From: Astrothelium macrocarpum | Lineage: Eukaryota > Ascomycota > Dothideomycetes > Trypetheliales > Trypetheliaceae | NCBI GenBank assembly: GCA_021030915.1 | Contig: JAGEMR010000006.1 | Coordinates: forward strand, 248,001-312,000 | Length of the DNA: 64,000 nucleotides | Reading direction: 5' to 3' | Shown here: positions 11,746 to 23,574 of the stretch, piece after piece | Layout: every line of letters starts with the position of its first letter | Position numbering within the stretch: position 1 is the first letter of the stretch | The notes under the pieces: model-generated | Database searches by the model: none | The model's input: the letters and a program-made list of their open reading frames with translations, nothing else | Told to the model about the DNA's origin: nothing | Program-made: the position numbers and the translations under genes

Positions 11746-13020
11746 TCAACCCGACTTATTATTGTTGCTACTCCCACCATTTCTCAACCCAAAGTACAAC
11801 CCCAAGATCAGCGCCAAGATCACAATAATCGCCACCACCACGCCCAACGTGATCCACTTGAGCCTGCGCGCACGCCTCGCGCTCTTGATGCCCTTGTCGA
11901 GCTGGACATTCGCATTCTCCGTGTCCTTGAGCACCGTCGTCGTCTGCTCCTCGGCCGACTCGACCAGCGGCTCCTGCAGGATGACCTGCTCGGCGAGCTG
12001 CTCGAACAGCGCGTTGAGCTCGAGCAGCGTGCGCTCGATCTGCTGGATGTCGTTGTGGCGCGCGCGCACCGCGCCGAGCACCGACGTGGCCGCGCCGGTG
12101 CGGTTGGATTTGAGCTGTGGAGAGAATGGTGGTTAGTGGGGTGAGGATGTGATGGAGATGGTATGTGATGACTTACGGCGGTCTGGAAAACGCCTTCGTC
12201 GCCCCAGTTGGCGTCGGCGGCTTCTCTGACTTCTTCGTCTGAGGCTTCGGGGTTTACGATTTTGTATTGGCGCTCGATTTGGTCGCGGTAGCGTTGGCGG
12301 TATGCTTGTTCTTCCTTCTGGTACTCCTCGAGCTGGCGCTTGAAGTTGTTCTTGAGAGTGCGTATTTGACTGTTCTTGGTGTCATTCTTGCCGCTGCGCG
12401 CAGCATCTTCTTCTAATCGCTTGATGTTGTCCTTGATCTGAGTGTTGAGGATCTGAGTTTGAGAAACAAGGTGTTCGAGTTGTGTTGATCCCTGTGATTC
12501 TGGAGAGGAGAGCAGACGTTGATGGACGGAGCCGATTTGGGAGATGTTGCCAGTGAGGGAATCAATGTCAGAGTTGAGAGCTTTTACGCGAGTGAGAAAG
12601 TCGGGAGTTGACATCACTGCAGGTGGTCCACCAGCTGGTCGCTGCGCAGAGGCGTCTGTCGCTTGTGGGTAGCTTTGTTGTTGCGGCGCTGGTGCAGCGG
12701 CGCCCGAATAGTTTGAGCCTTGAGAGTAATTTGATGCCTCATGATGCTGGAGTCGCGGCGGAGCTTGAAGACCTTGCGCTGGCTGATTGGAAATAACGCG
12801 TCAGTAATTACCAGTCGGAACTGGCTTTGCAGAAGATAAGAATGGTGCAAGCACGAATGCAACGTACTTGTTCCCCGTACGAGTCTTGGGTATATGGATT
12901 GGATGCGCCATAACCAGCTCCCGTGTTGCCGCCATACGGATTGCTCTGTCCATAACCTCCATCGCCAGCCTCGCTCTCGTACGGATTGCCGCTGTAGCGG
13001 GCGTACTGGTTGTAGGCCAT
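11746..13020 (-). CDS. Plasma-membrane syntaxin (Qa-SNARE), Sso1/Sso2 type
   Basis: t-SNARE that pairs with Sec9- and Snc-type SNAREs to fuse secretory vesicles with the plasma membrane. Exons 12868-13020, 12177-12782 and 11746-12114, all joined in phase 0; 375 aa. Residues 1-100 are Gln/Tyr/Gly-rich and disordered. The Habc helices start near MSTPDFLTRVKALNSDI. The SNARE motif begins at ARHNDIQQIERTLLELN, with the zero-layer Gln in VILQEP. After the basic KSARRARRLKW comes one C-terminal membrane anchor (about 344-362) and a short Asn/Ser-rich tail. Start chosen at 13020; an in-frame ATG four codons upstream is possible. The introns have GTACGT and GTAAGT donors. Confidence 0.93.
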
Positions 13021-13614
13021 GGTGGGTGCCAAGAGACAAGCTCAGATAGTAGCTAAGCTCGAGAGAGCTCCGCGGATAGGTGCGGATGACGTGATGTTGG
13101 CGTTTAAAGTGAAACGAAGGATTGAAGACGCAGGAGAGGAGGCAAAGCTGAAGAATGCGAAGTCGAGAATGAAGCCAGGCCTCCTTCGGCGATTGCCTCT
13201 GCCTTGACCGATCAGGCAGCTCGGAAAGTGAAGAAGGCCGAGTGAAAAAGCGGCTGAAGTGAAGTTGGTGTCTCGGTTAGATCAGCCGTCATCATCACAA
13301 TAGCTTCATTAGAAATAATCTATAAACAAATGATTCATGTCCCCCGAACATCTCCCGAGTCTGACCAGCAGTACACCATGCAATCTCGGATATGGCCATA
13401 CACGTGCTGCTCGTTACTCCAGTCCGCAATGCCAATTGATTACTAAACTCTGAGTGATGGGAGATTGTCTGTCTATCCAGGTAGAGAGGAGAAGTCACAG
13501 CTCTGATCCTAACACCAATCCAATCTAATCCTGACCCTTCGCCCTAAACCTGGAGCCATTTACACCGAGTTGAGTTCCTGGCACTAACGCTGACGTGCAT
13601 CATACCCCCTCTAT
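13021..13614. other. Intergenic: syntaxin promoter and amine oxidase 3' flank
   Basis: No gene, RNA or repeat recognised. It contains the 5' leader of the syntaxin gene. Confidence 0.45.
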
Positions 13615-15611
13615 TCAACCAACTACCCCTACCGTACTGGATGCATTCCCAGTTGGGACATCACTCTCCTCGTTCATCCCATACAGCTTGCTTATTCTCC
13701 TCGCCACACCGTCTCCGCTCCACCATGCCCCGGTCACTGTCCCCAAAGCCACAAATGGTGCAGTATGTTCCCCCGCAAGCCAGAGTCCCCTCTCTGGCAC
13801 GCCTTCTCTCATCACCTCGACGTCCTTGTCGCCTTCCTCAAGACCTACAGGGAAATTCGAGTACGATCCGTAGCCGGCAAGTTCATCATTCGCCCATGCG
13901 GTCGCCAATGCATCGATTGCTTTGCACTCTGCCGCTTCACCGTTGTAGTTGGGCAGGCGTGAGAAGTAAGGCTCGAAGAATTCGATAAGAGTTGCTGCGA
14001 GCTCGGACGCTGGAGTCGATGCCACTAACTCTGCAATATGCAGGGCGCAGGGGCCAAAGACGTAGAAAAGTAGTGTCGGGTGTGTGCAAGACGGGGGTAG
14101 CGCTGCAAGATTCATGCCTTCCTGGTTCCAGTGGTGAGGATTGCTGGACGCGTAATTGGGACTGGTCCATTGCATAAAACCAGCAAAATGCGAAGATGTG
14201 GCTTCCGATGACTCGGTGCCTTGATGTAGCGGTGCCGTTGTCGCTGTTGTGTTTGGTGCCGTCTTGAGTGGATTGTCATGTATATGGCCATTTGCAGACT
14301 CCTGATTCTCTATTGGGACGTCCCAGAATGCAGTTGGAAATGTAATGTATACCTATAATGCAGGAATCCGATCAGATTGTGAAGTAATGGCTGATGTGTA
14401 AAAAAGAGGCTTTCCAATGCTGCATTTTTGCGTCCAGATAGAGATGTGACTTGGAGAAATAGAGGTAGCACGAACCTTGTCCAAATTTCCATATCCTATC
14501 GAGCCAATTGCCTTCTGTAAACGAGCAGGTAACGTTGGCTTGAATATGTCAGTGTTTCTTTTTAGCCAGCCAAGAGGCGCTGTTGTGACAACTTCGTCAA
14601 AGGCATGCTTCTGGCCATCAGAAGTCTCAACTGAGACTTTGGGAGCATCTTCAGAGCCATTGGAAGCGATCGAAGTGACTTTGTGATTATATCGGATGAT
14701 ATTGGCTTTTGTCACTGGCTCCGCGATACGGTGTAAGATCTTGTAATAAGTCTCAGCAACGAATGGATTCTCTCCCTCTATACATTCTTCGAGCCAAAAG
14801 AACTTCAAGCTCTGATTTTGAACGTCACCGCCAATGAAGGCACCCCACATTTCGGAAAGTCTAAAGAGATCCTGCCTTTTACGTGTTGCTTCATCCTTTG
14901 GTAAGTCGTTGTAGTGCTCTTCAGCCTTCTCTTGGATAAAGTTCCAAAGGCTCTGCGATGCAGGAATTGTAGCACTGTGATCATTGCTATATTTGAACGC
15001 TTCCGTGACAATACCCCAGAAGCTTTCAAAGATTTCTTTGGCGTAGGGAAAGGATAACAAGTGTCCATGTTGATTGAAGACGGCTGTTTGTTCTTCCCAA
15101 TCATGGAGTTTGGTATTTGTCTGTTTGGCAAGGTCTAGAATTGGATTGTCATCGGTACCGTGTATCCAGTTTGGCCCTCTATCGGCGAGGATCATTAGTG
15201 GAACCTTCAGACAGAACGGGACAGTTTTGGAGAAGGTCGTTGCAGACCTACAGATCAACAAGATGTCCTTGTATTCGAGATTGCCAAAGCTGCATGCCGT
15301 AAGAGGAAAGCCATGAGAAAGAGGACCAAATGACATACACGGCCACCAAATCGATCTCTTGCCTCAAATATTGTGACTTTGAAGCCTCTTTGCAAAAGAA
15401 TGTCCGCACATCTTAGTCCAGCTACTCCCGCGCCTATTATGCAGACGCTGGGGTTTGAGGTACGGGGAAGGAGTCGTTTTAGCATCCTTGAATTAATCTC
15501 TGAGTCCGAGGAAGTCTTGAGCTCGTTGCGGGTCAAAGAAAGATCCTGCTTAATCCTAGACATAAAACTTGTACTGGACGACTGTGGACTGGAGTTAGTC
15601 TTCCTCTCCAT
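13615..15611 (-). CDS. FAD-dependent amine (polyamine) oxidase
   Basis: Flavin monoamine oxidase superfamily; probably oxidises polyamines such as spermine in the manner of Fms1, but substrate is inferred. Exons 15339-15611, 15252-15289, 14476-15178 and 13615-14352; 583 aa. The second exon is only 38 nt (reads LWQSRIQGHLVD) and is needed to join RFGGR to the FAD-contact sequence LGPNWIHGT. The dinucleotide fold is GAGVAG at residues 60-65, followed by FEARDRFGGR. The C-terminal FAD-binding block reads LWLAGEHTAPF...GTVTGAWWSG. Start chosen at the ATG at 15611; the frame is open 10 codons further but begins there with TTG. No targeting signal is clear. The last exon is Ser/Thr-rich around its first 60 residues. 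Confidence 0.9.
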
Positions 15612-16430
15612 CCCTGCCAAGATTCGCTGAGAAAATGTCAAAAGAAAGTAGACTGCAAAACTAGTCTAAAGGTAAAGAACCAAGTGTACAATGATAAGGT
15701 TCACAACGATGTTTAGTCATGAGTTATTGCGATATGAATGAGTTGCTGACAGGTGAATGTAAATACTACAGATTGCTACTGTGGATTGTAGGGAAAGTTA
15801 GAAGTTTGCACCAGCAGAGAAGGCACACAGAACATTGACTCGGACGGAATGCTTATGACAGGAGCCCAAAGTCCACAGGAGTCGCGAACAAAGGAAAGCG
15901 GTCGTACATGATGTGCAGAAGTCGTGGCTGCACAAACATGGGTTTGCCTTACTTTAGATAGGATCCAGCCTGCCGAAAAGTCAGGTAGCTTCTACACCCG
16001 GCAAAGTGGAGAGATGTGGATCGGTCTCAAGGGACGTTTGTTCGGAATTTTTAATGCTAGTAGAAATGATAGTGACGCATGGACCTCTGCGAAGTTACAA
16101 AAGCAAATCGGCAAATGGTGTTAAGAAGTAATCGTTCATTGGTTGGGGCGACACACACCCCGGGCACGTGAAGCATCTGCTTGGCGCCCGCTTGGTGTGA
16201 CTGTGATAGGTAAAGATAACATCGCTTCTGGAGGGGCCTCCCAGCTACAATCTTACCAGCAGTTTGGAAACCTGCGGTCGCAGCTGTGACACACGATCGT
16301 CCAAAAATAATCAAAAGAGATAATAATGATGAGCTTCCACACTGCTTCCAAAAATGCTTCCAACTCAAAGTCTACCCCAACTCCTCCATGAAACCTCCCA
16401 CAGCCTTCGCCTTCAATGCATTCGACTTCT
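15612..16430. other. Intergenic: amine oxidase promoter and homeobox 3' flank
   Basis: No gene seen. A CACGTG word lies at 16165-16170, about 550 bp upstream of the oxidase start. Confidence 0.45.
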
Positions 16431-18256
16431 TCATCGCCAGTTACCCTGGCTCAAAGACAGCAGATTTCGCACGCAGTCAAAGTCTTCTCCCGAAGCGTTT
16501 GTGCTACCGCTGGCTTTTTTTGATGCGCCCATGAATTCTGCCAACTCTGGATCGTCTTCGGGGTTCATGTTCTCGGCATCCAAGTTGTTGCTTGCGGGTT
16601 TGCGTACCTTTTCGCGTGCCATCATTGCGCCGAGGCTAGAGCTTTTACTCGGAATATTGTTGCTCTCTCCCAAGATCTTGCGCGTCGTTTTCTCATTCTT
16701 AGAAAGATGACCAGCTTTGCTTGGACCAGAAGACTGTGTTTGCTGGCCGGGCTCCCAGTTTTCCTTGTCTGACTCGTTGTTAGGGATCTCGACCTCTCCA
16801 GCGTGAGTCACTTTATTTTTAGCAGCGTATGATTCCTTCATTTTGCCTTGCGCGAGTTCAGAAGTGGATCGCGACAGCTTGAGCTGGCCTGATGATCCTG
16901 ATTTCAGTCTCTTGACAGAGTCACGTCTAAGCATTTGTGCATTTCTTTTGTTAGCATTCGAACCAAGCGCATTTTTACTGTTTGACCGCATTAAGCCAAT
17001 AGCGTCTGCAGCTGAGCCTCCCGCATCTTGGTTCGCTTTCTCAGCAAGCGCGTTTCGTGCGTCACTATCGCACCAAAATTCCCACGCTCTGGAATCCCGT
17101 GATCGTCCTGGAGCACCGCGCGGCCTTATATCCGCAAAAGGTTCAATCTCGGCTCGAGTAGCTGATTGACCTAGCCCAATAGCACTTTGACTCCGGGACA
17201 GCGGGCCTCGAATCGAGTTAGCCTCAGCCGTGGCAGAAGCTGGGCGTGGGGGCGAAGGCGACGAGTCTTCATTAGTAAGGACTTTGGCGTTGCCATCGGA
17301 AGTCAACGATATTCTCACTGCCGATGAACTTTTCTTTAGGCTCGGATTCCGCGGTGGTCGCGTGTCGGAGGAATTGCGCTCCATTTCGTCTCCATTAAAA
17401 GGTCCACTATTAGAACGCTGAAATGACGCACTCCTCCGATTGGCCAGGTACCCAGTAGAAGGCAATCGTCCATTCAAATTTCCTGCCGGCTGAGAATAGT
17501 AGCTGCTAGATGCCGTTGGTGGTGTCTGGTGCGAAATTTGGGATGACATGCTTGCATTATTCAACGTTGAGCCTACCGTGTCTTGGCTTGAGCCTGTATG
17601 TTCGGCTGCCTCATCCTGCACGATATGTGGGTGTTCTAAGTCTTTATTCTCCGTATTATCTTTCATTCTAGTTCCTTCCTGTCTATCATCTTGCGCGTAT
17701 TGGACATCGGCGATATCAGAGTCAGACACGTTGGGCAGTAAGCCGCGCGGAACCAAATCCTGTGGCAAAAGAGGTCGCGATTTTCGGCGATCGTTTTGTC
17801 GTCGGTTTTGGAACCATATCTGACGACAGGCTTCAATAAAGCATTTCGTGGGAGTCTGCTCATGGTTGCCTACCTGAACTTCCTTGTCACCCAGCGCCAC
17901 GCGTTCGACTATTTCTTGACGAGCATTTTTGTCAGGCTTAGGATTGCGACTGTACTCCGTCTCGAGTATTGCTTGATCTTCCGGGCTGTTTCATGTTAGC
18001 CCGGCCAACCTCTCCAGCTTGTTCCCTCTTAATCGAGAATGCTGATTGTATTTGGAACGCTCTTCATTAGCTTCACCCACCTCGTGCGCCGACGCTTTTG
18101 TCGGGCTAAGGACTTGTTGTCAACGTTCGGAGGCAAGTTGTGTGGAAACGTTTGTTGGGAATGCACAAGAAAAGCATAGTCAGGCAGATATGTATCATTA
18201 CTCGAATCAAAGACCTGAGCATCAGCAGGATCAGGCGGATCAGAAGACTCATTCAT
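16431..18256 (-). CDS. Homeodomain transcription factor, Yox1/Yhp1-like
   Basis: DNA-binding nuclear regulator. Exons 18081-18256, 17874-17985 and 16431-17819; 558 aa. The homeodomain spans about residues 53-112 and is split by both introns: RQKRRRTS / PEDQAILE...ALGDKEVQ / IWFQNRRQNDRRKSRP. WFQNRR is the recognition helix; the Asn that contacts DNA is present. Everything after about residue 120 is Ser/Asn/Pro-rich and disordered with basic patches, normal for such factors. The third exon stays open through the intron 17820-17873 (54 nt, a multiple of 3), so the unspliced frame looks intact but would disrupt the homeodomain. The Yox1-like label is by homeodomain type. An ACGCGT cell-cycle box lies about 90 bp upstream. 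Confidence 0.88.
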
Positions 18257-20579
18257 TGCAAGTTAATGGATTGCTGGTAGAATATTTGGAAATTGTATGG
18301 TGATGTTTACTGGGAGGGGTTGGAATATGAGTGTAGCGCGTCACGCGTTTAGTCAGTCCTAGCGTCGGACCTGCTTCGACAGTTGGACATTAGGCTTGGA
18401 ACATTCCATCCACAACACGCTCTTTTACTTTTCATTTCTCTCAATCTGGTAGCATTGATGCAATTAGCCTGGCAAATCAAAGTTGAATTGATGGCACGAA
18501 TATGCTATACTCATGGGTTGATAGAGATGCCGCTTCATATGGGAGCTTTACCGCTTAGGTAATGACGCGACCACCACACCGGGTCACCTGATCAGCCGCG
18601 TCTCAGCCAAAGCGGCAGGTAGTGTCGAGAGGCAAAAACGTCCCAATTGTGAGGTTCGGCAACATCTCCACGTTTTGTCCGAACTACAGCTTGCCAAGAG
18701 CAGAATGGTAAGTTGACCGTGCCTTAGGCAGCTATGTTGGGGATGATGGCACTATGTACAGCTCTGGCCTCGTGCTTCGGCTTCGGCCGTTTGCTCTTTC
18801 ATCCCCGGATGGGCCCCAGAAAAAGATAGATATCCCACGTTTGCACGGACTGGTCAACTCCAATGTCTCGACCAGTACTAGAGACAAATGGAGATAAAAG
18901 AGCGCCACTGGCCCTATCAGGTGAGAATTCGCCGCCCCTAAACTCCACCTGCCAAAAACAATTAATCTCGAGGCTGAGATGTTGCTGGTCGGGAATCGGT
19001 TGATCTGCATCAGGGCCGTTAACGTTCTGACTACGTAGCTTGTCTCTCCAACTTCTTAACATCGCAGACTACGGAAGTTCCCAACGAGCTACCACGCCGG
19101 TCTGTTTGGGCCGGCCATCTGATTTGCAGATGCCCTTGAGGCTACTCGAGGCTGAGCACCCTTGATGCCTGTTAGAGTTTCAAGGTAGGATGGATGGACA
19201 TCAGCTAATTACAGCACTCTCACGATTGTCCCGATCAATCTTCGACCAAGATGTCCCGCCTATTCACATGTGCTTAAGTAATGCCGCGCCTTTTGGGACA
19301 TTGGCTGCATGTTCATTGCGAGTCATCCAAGGCCTGCCTTTGGTAAATGACTAACTACCCACTCAATCTCTCGTCATTCCTATTCGGTGAGGGTTTCATC
19401 ACTTTCTGGCCCCCAAAGTTTTGCTTTTGCCTATTCTGCTTTGGTCGTCTGGTAATTTTGCATCTCAACACTCTGGCTCACCTACTATTACTCAAGTCTG
19501 CAACGTTCAGTCATTCCAATCCATTCGTGCTGGTTTATTGTCTTATCTTCTTTATGATATGCATTAAGGCATCTGCCTAAAAAAAAACGTCAAGCGAACG
19601 CGAGGTCCCTGCATTACATTGTGCGCATGGTTCAAGAGTAATTGCTAGGATTCTTTCCGCACATCTTCCGCCACCGCTATTATGATGTGGCGAGGGGTGT
19701 CTCACTTACTGGTCGGGCAAGGTCAATCCACAGCCGCATCGAGCTGATGCGGACTCTGGACCCGTCTCCTCAAGCCGATTGACTACCTGCTCCACTCTGC
19801 CCCTATTTTGAGCCTCTCTACCAACAGTGGAAAGTTTGTTTCCTTCAGAGCCACATCTTTCTGGTCTTTGGAAAGATCGCTTTGCAACTTCTCTCGTTTC
19901 GGCCCGCCAGGCTCCTACCTTGACCGATGGCACTCCTTCCGTCATACGCTCTTCTAAAGTACATTTGGAAGGATGACAGGTGCGGCAACAGCAACGAATC
20001 AGTTAGTGGTTCGGATTGAACACGGGACAGCTTAGTCTCAGGCGCACAAGGCAGCAATGTAGATTCCCTCCACACATGGACATCTTAGCCTAGGACTTCA
20101 ATCGCGTCTAAAGAATAGCTATAGCTGTGGCACCGGACCACTGGACAGAAATGAAAAAGCGAATAGTCATCCTTCCCGGCTCTCCGCCAGCAAGTGGTTT
20201 GTGCTTCACCTATTGGTGGTCCTATCTCAGCCCTTTCTGGGGGTTCTTTTGAAGTAATTCCCCGTTGCTGCATATTTCTGTCTGGTCGCCTGTTGGGCAG
20301 TGCCAGGACATTTTGGACGCTTTTGCTAACATGTTTTGTTCTTCAGCCTCTGGTGAATCCTTCGACATGTAATTACAGTGTCTGTTCGCTAGCTGATTAA
20401 AGACATGTTGGAGACACTATCCTAAAGATGCCGAAAACGTATATCACGACTGAATTCAGCACTGCAGAGCAGACCTCTCACTTAAGCCCACAGATGGACG
20501 ACCACAACGTCACGAGAATTTGCGATACTTCCATCGCCGCGTTCATACTTGCTTTCAGACAGTGCTTACTATCCAAAGT
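18257..20579. other. Long non-coding gap between divergent genes
   Basis: 2.3 kb between the homeobox gene (-) and the NmrA-like gene (+). No frame shows recognisable protein features, and I find no tRNA-like A/B boxes or long repeat. It should contain both promoters; apart from the MCB-like element near its left edge I cannot resolve sites. Confidence 0.45.
18337..18348. promoter_or_regulatory. MCB-like element (GCGCGTCACGCGT)
   Basis: Two adjoining ACGCG/GCGCGT words, with a perfect palindromic ACGCGT at 18343-18348, sit about 90 bp upstream of the homeodomain gene's ATG. ACGCGT is the MluI cell-cycle box bound by MBF at G1/S genes in yeasts; binding here is inferred. Confidence 0.45.
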
Positions 20580-21616
20580 ATGATGAGAATTGCGATTGCT
20601 GGCACTGGTGGGTTGGCTTCCTGGATTGCATATTACATTCAGCAAGAGACTCCCCATCAGGTCCTCTTACTTTCTCGAACGGTAAGGTGGCTCAACATTC
20701 GAATGATTTCCGTTCTCATCGGCTAATTGCAGGAACAGAATCAACCAAATTACGCAGCGCGAGGTATTGCAGTACAAGCAGTCGATTATGGAAACGCAGA
20801 GACTCTCAGGTTTGCCCTTAGCGGTATAGATATTGTCGTTTCTACCATCCTTGGAACTCCCCAACACCGTCTTATTGAAGCTGCGGTGAGAGCGCGGGTA
20901 CGCCGATTCATCCCAGCCGAATTTGAAGGTTCGCCCAGATTGAGACCAGCCGGCGACCCGCTAGATCGCGGCAGACGCGAAGCACTGAATATGCTACAAC
21001 AATATCGAAATCACATTGAATCCACAGTCATCACCTGCGGCATCTTTTACGAACGATTCCAGCCTGGAGGTCTCATTGCATCCAATATTGGCTCGACATC
21101 TGGATTTTCTGGCGAAGGAGACTACATTATGAACATTCGTACTATGAGTGCCCAAGTACCAGTGTGTGACAGGAATGGCCAGTATACAACAGTCTGCATG
21201 ACCAGTGTTCAAGACGTGGCGCGATTCGTTGTACGGTCCTTTGAAATTGCGCAATGGCCTGCCGAACTTAGCATATATGGTGATACGATGACTGTCATGG
21301 ATCTTGTGACTCTCGTGTCGGATTTGAGGGGTAAGTAGCTTGTTGGTGCGATTCCAAAGAAATTTTGTGTAACTAACAGAATTCAAAAGGGCAATTATTC
21401 AATCCCATCAATTGGTATACAACGCCCGAGCAGTTGAGGTCGGAGCTAAACCAAGCCATCACTTCCCAAGACGTCTATAGACGACGACGCATACAAGCGC
21501 TGCTTGCAACAGCAGAAAGGCAATACGAGTTGAGCAGCGCAAACTTGAGACAGTACTTTCCAAGTATTCAAACGGAAAGATTTCGCGAATGGGTCAGGCG
21601 TGTGTGGAATTTTTAG
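20580..21616 (+). CDS. NmrA-like / isoflavone-reductase-like NAD(P) protein
   Basis: Atypical short-chain dehydrogenase family (NmrA-like). Such proteins act either as small-molecule reductases or as redox-sensing regulators; which applies cannot be told. Exons 20580-20681, 20733-21330 and 21390-21616; 308 aa. The N-terminal dinucleotide loop is IAIAGTGGLAS (residues 4-14), a GxGGxA/S variant of GxxGxxG. Then come VVSTILGTPQHRLIEAA and RRFIPAEFEG, the region where this family carries its Rossmann core. Two adjacent ATGs (20580, 20583) are possible. The second junction uses acceptor AAAAG at 21389; the nearer CTAACAG acceptor gives an early stop. No biosynthetic cluster surrounds it. Confidence 0.85.
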
Positions 21617-22646
21617 GAGGATGGTGCGCTGAGCCAGAACATGATACGATGCTTGACTGAAGTTGATGCGGCTCTAAGCCTTGTCGAAGGATGAGGCTTA
21701 AAGCTGAGTTCTCAACTAAGAAGTTTGCGAATCATGGTTACCAACGCCACAATCCTTCTCTGTCCATCTTTCCTTTTTTATTTCGAAACGACGGTTTCAG
21801 ATTATAGACTTCCTTGTTTTTTTGGATTTGATGTTGGGCATGGCGCTGGAGTGGAGTTTATAGGAGTTGGTTTTTTCAAACATGATGCGATCATGAGGGA
21901 TGTTACGATCAGGGTTAGACTTTTATGCACTCAGCTCTTTGGGGAGGTATTTATGCACTTTCATAACTATGCACTCCAATCAAACAAATCAATCGTTTGG
22001 TGTACTCGACCCAAAATACTGATGAGATTGATGGGCATTGGTGAAAAATGAGCATGGCGAACTGAGTAGTATCTTCAGCAGTGCGTACTCTGTGCCTCTT
22101 TCGTTGGAGCACTCTGTGCTTAAGCAACCAAGGTAGATGATTGAGCCGAAGAGTGTAATGTCATTGGATAGGCAACTGAGTATCCAGTCATGGCTTGTGC
22201 TATAGTTGGAATACAGCCATCTAAGCCTACTTGAGCTAGGTGGTTGTAGCACTGAAAGATGATTGGTTCATTGAGGCTCAATCGGGTTATGCAGATTGTA
22301 GCACAGCAGCATGGCATTTGTGTCCCAGGATCGAGATTGCGATGGTGGCATCCTGTGCACTACGTCAGCCCTGGTCCAAGCAATACAAACACACGCACAC
22401 CTACCACATCTTTTCCTCCTCCCACACACCTCTAAAATATCAAGATTTAAATATCTGATACATCTTGAAACTAGCAATTCAGTCGGATTGTACACAAGAA
22501 AAATCAAAAGTACGTGCTTTACTCACATGATATTCTCAAAATGTACTCTTGCCTAACAACCTTCATCACCTGAAAAAAAATTATCCCAACGAAGAAATGT
22601 ACTCAACATGTCACTAACACCGCCACCACCAAGCAAATCAATCACC
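21617..22646. other. Intergenic
   Basis: About 1 kb between two plus-strand genes. No gene, RNA or repeat recognised. The right part (22370-22600) is CA/AT-rich, fitting a promoter and 5' leader. Confidence 0.45.
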
Positions 22647-23048
22647 ATGTCTGACGAGACCAACAAAAGCAAAGCCGAAATCATCGCCGAACGCCAAGCC
22701 AACCTCCCCCTCCCTGAGCAGCCTCCTGTGGCATCCGACTTCAACTCAGCCGATGCACGCACGGTAAACGTCGGTTCCGGAGGCGTTCAAAGCGACATCA
22801 GCTACGGCGGAGGATCCTCATCCATCCGCGAGCCCGCTACAGGCGACAGCGATGTACGAACCAGCGGCGAAGAGTGGAAGACTAATACGGCAGGAGGTGA
22901 GGTAGGGAGAACGGCGAAGGATGGGCTGGGGGGAGTACCAAATGATGCGGTGACGGTGGAGGCGAGAGGGAAGACGGGTACAGAGGAGACGAGGCAGCCG
23001 GATTATGGGTATCCTCAGAAGAACGATCCCAGTAATGCTAATGCGTAA
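22647..23048 (+). CDS. Small hydrophilic disordered protein
   Basis: Single-exon frame of 133 aa. Start chosen at the second ATG (context CACCATGTCTGAC, MSDETNKSKAEII); a first ATG at 22608 would add a Pro-rich 13-residue lead. It opens with an acidic/basic helix-like stretch (AEIIAERQANLPLPEQPP) and is then Gly/Ser/Thr/Asp-rich without Cys, membrane segment or signal peptide. It resembles the stress-type hydrophilins seen in many moulds, but no function can be assigned. The coding strand moves from C-rich to G-rich along its length. A second disordered-protein gene follows on the same strand. Confidence 0.7.
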   Translation: MSDETNKSKAEIIAERQANLPLPEQPPVASDFNSADARTVNVGSGGVQSDISYGGGSSSIREPATGDSDVRTSGEEWKTNTAGGEVGRTAKDGLGGVPNDAVTVEARGKTGTEETRQPDYGYPQKNDPSNANA

Positions 23049-23574
23049 GGGAAGGCTGTCGTCGTGAGGTAGTTTGAGGCTATATATGGGATTGCAAAAT
23101 GATGGCTACATTTCTTCGGGTTAACTGGGTTTAGGGGGTATTTCTTATCAGAAATAGCATTAAACGGGAAACTGAAGGGCAAAAAGTCTGAGTTTCGTGC
23201 TCCAAAGCCAATATTCCTGTGTTGCTTGCTTCGTGATAATCGTATCCAAGACGCCTAGCCTAAAACTCCTGTCGAAATTGATGTCCTGACGCTGCATATT
23301 TTGCCACAGGCAGAATGCCTATTGAGACGAAAGTAGACGTCATTTAGTGGAGCGACACGGTCGATAATGATCGGAATCGCGATAAGGATCGAATTGTGGG
23401 TTCGCACTGACGGCAAAGTCAGTGACGTCAAAAATCCCATGCCCCACCAAAGAATGTTCCCATACCCACACCCATATTTTGCCACACAGTGCTTCCTGCT
23501 ACATCCAAAAGCTACAAATCCAAAAATTCGACTCTAATCCATTTTATTTCGTGCCTGCTATCCCTCCAAGCATC
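23049..23574. other. Intergenic
   Basis: Spacer of 526 bp between the two disordered-protein genes. No gene seen; the end is the 5' leader of the next gene. Confidence 0.45.
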
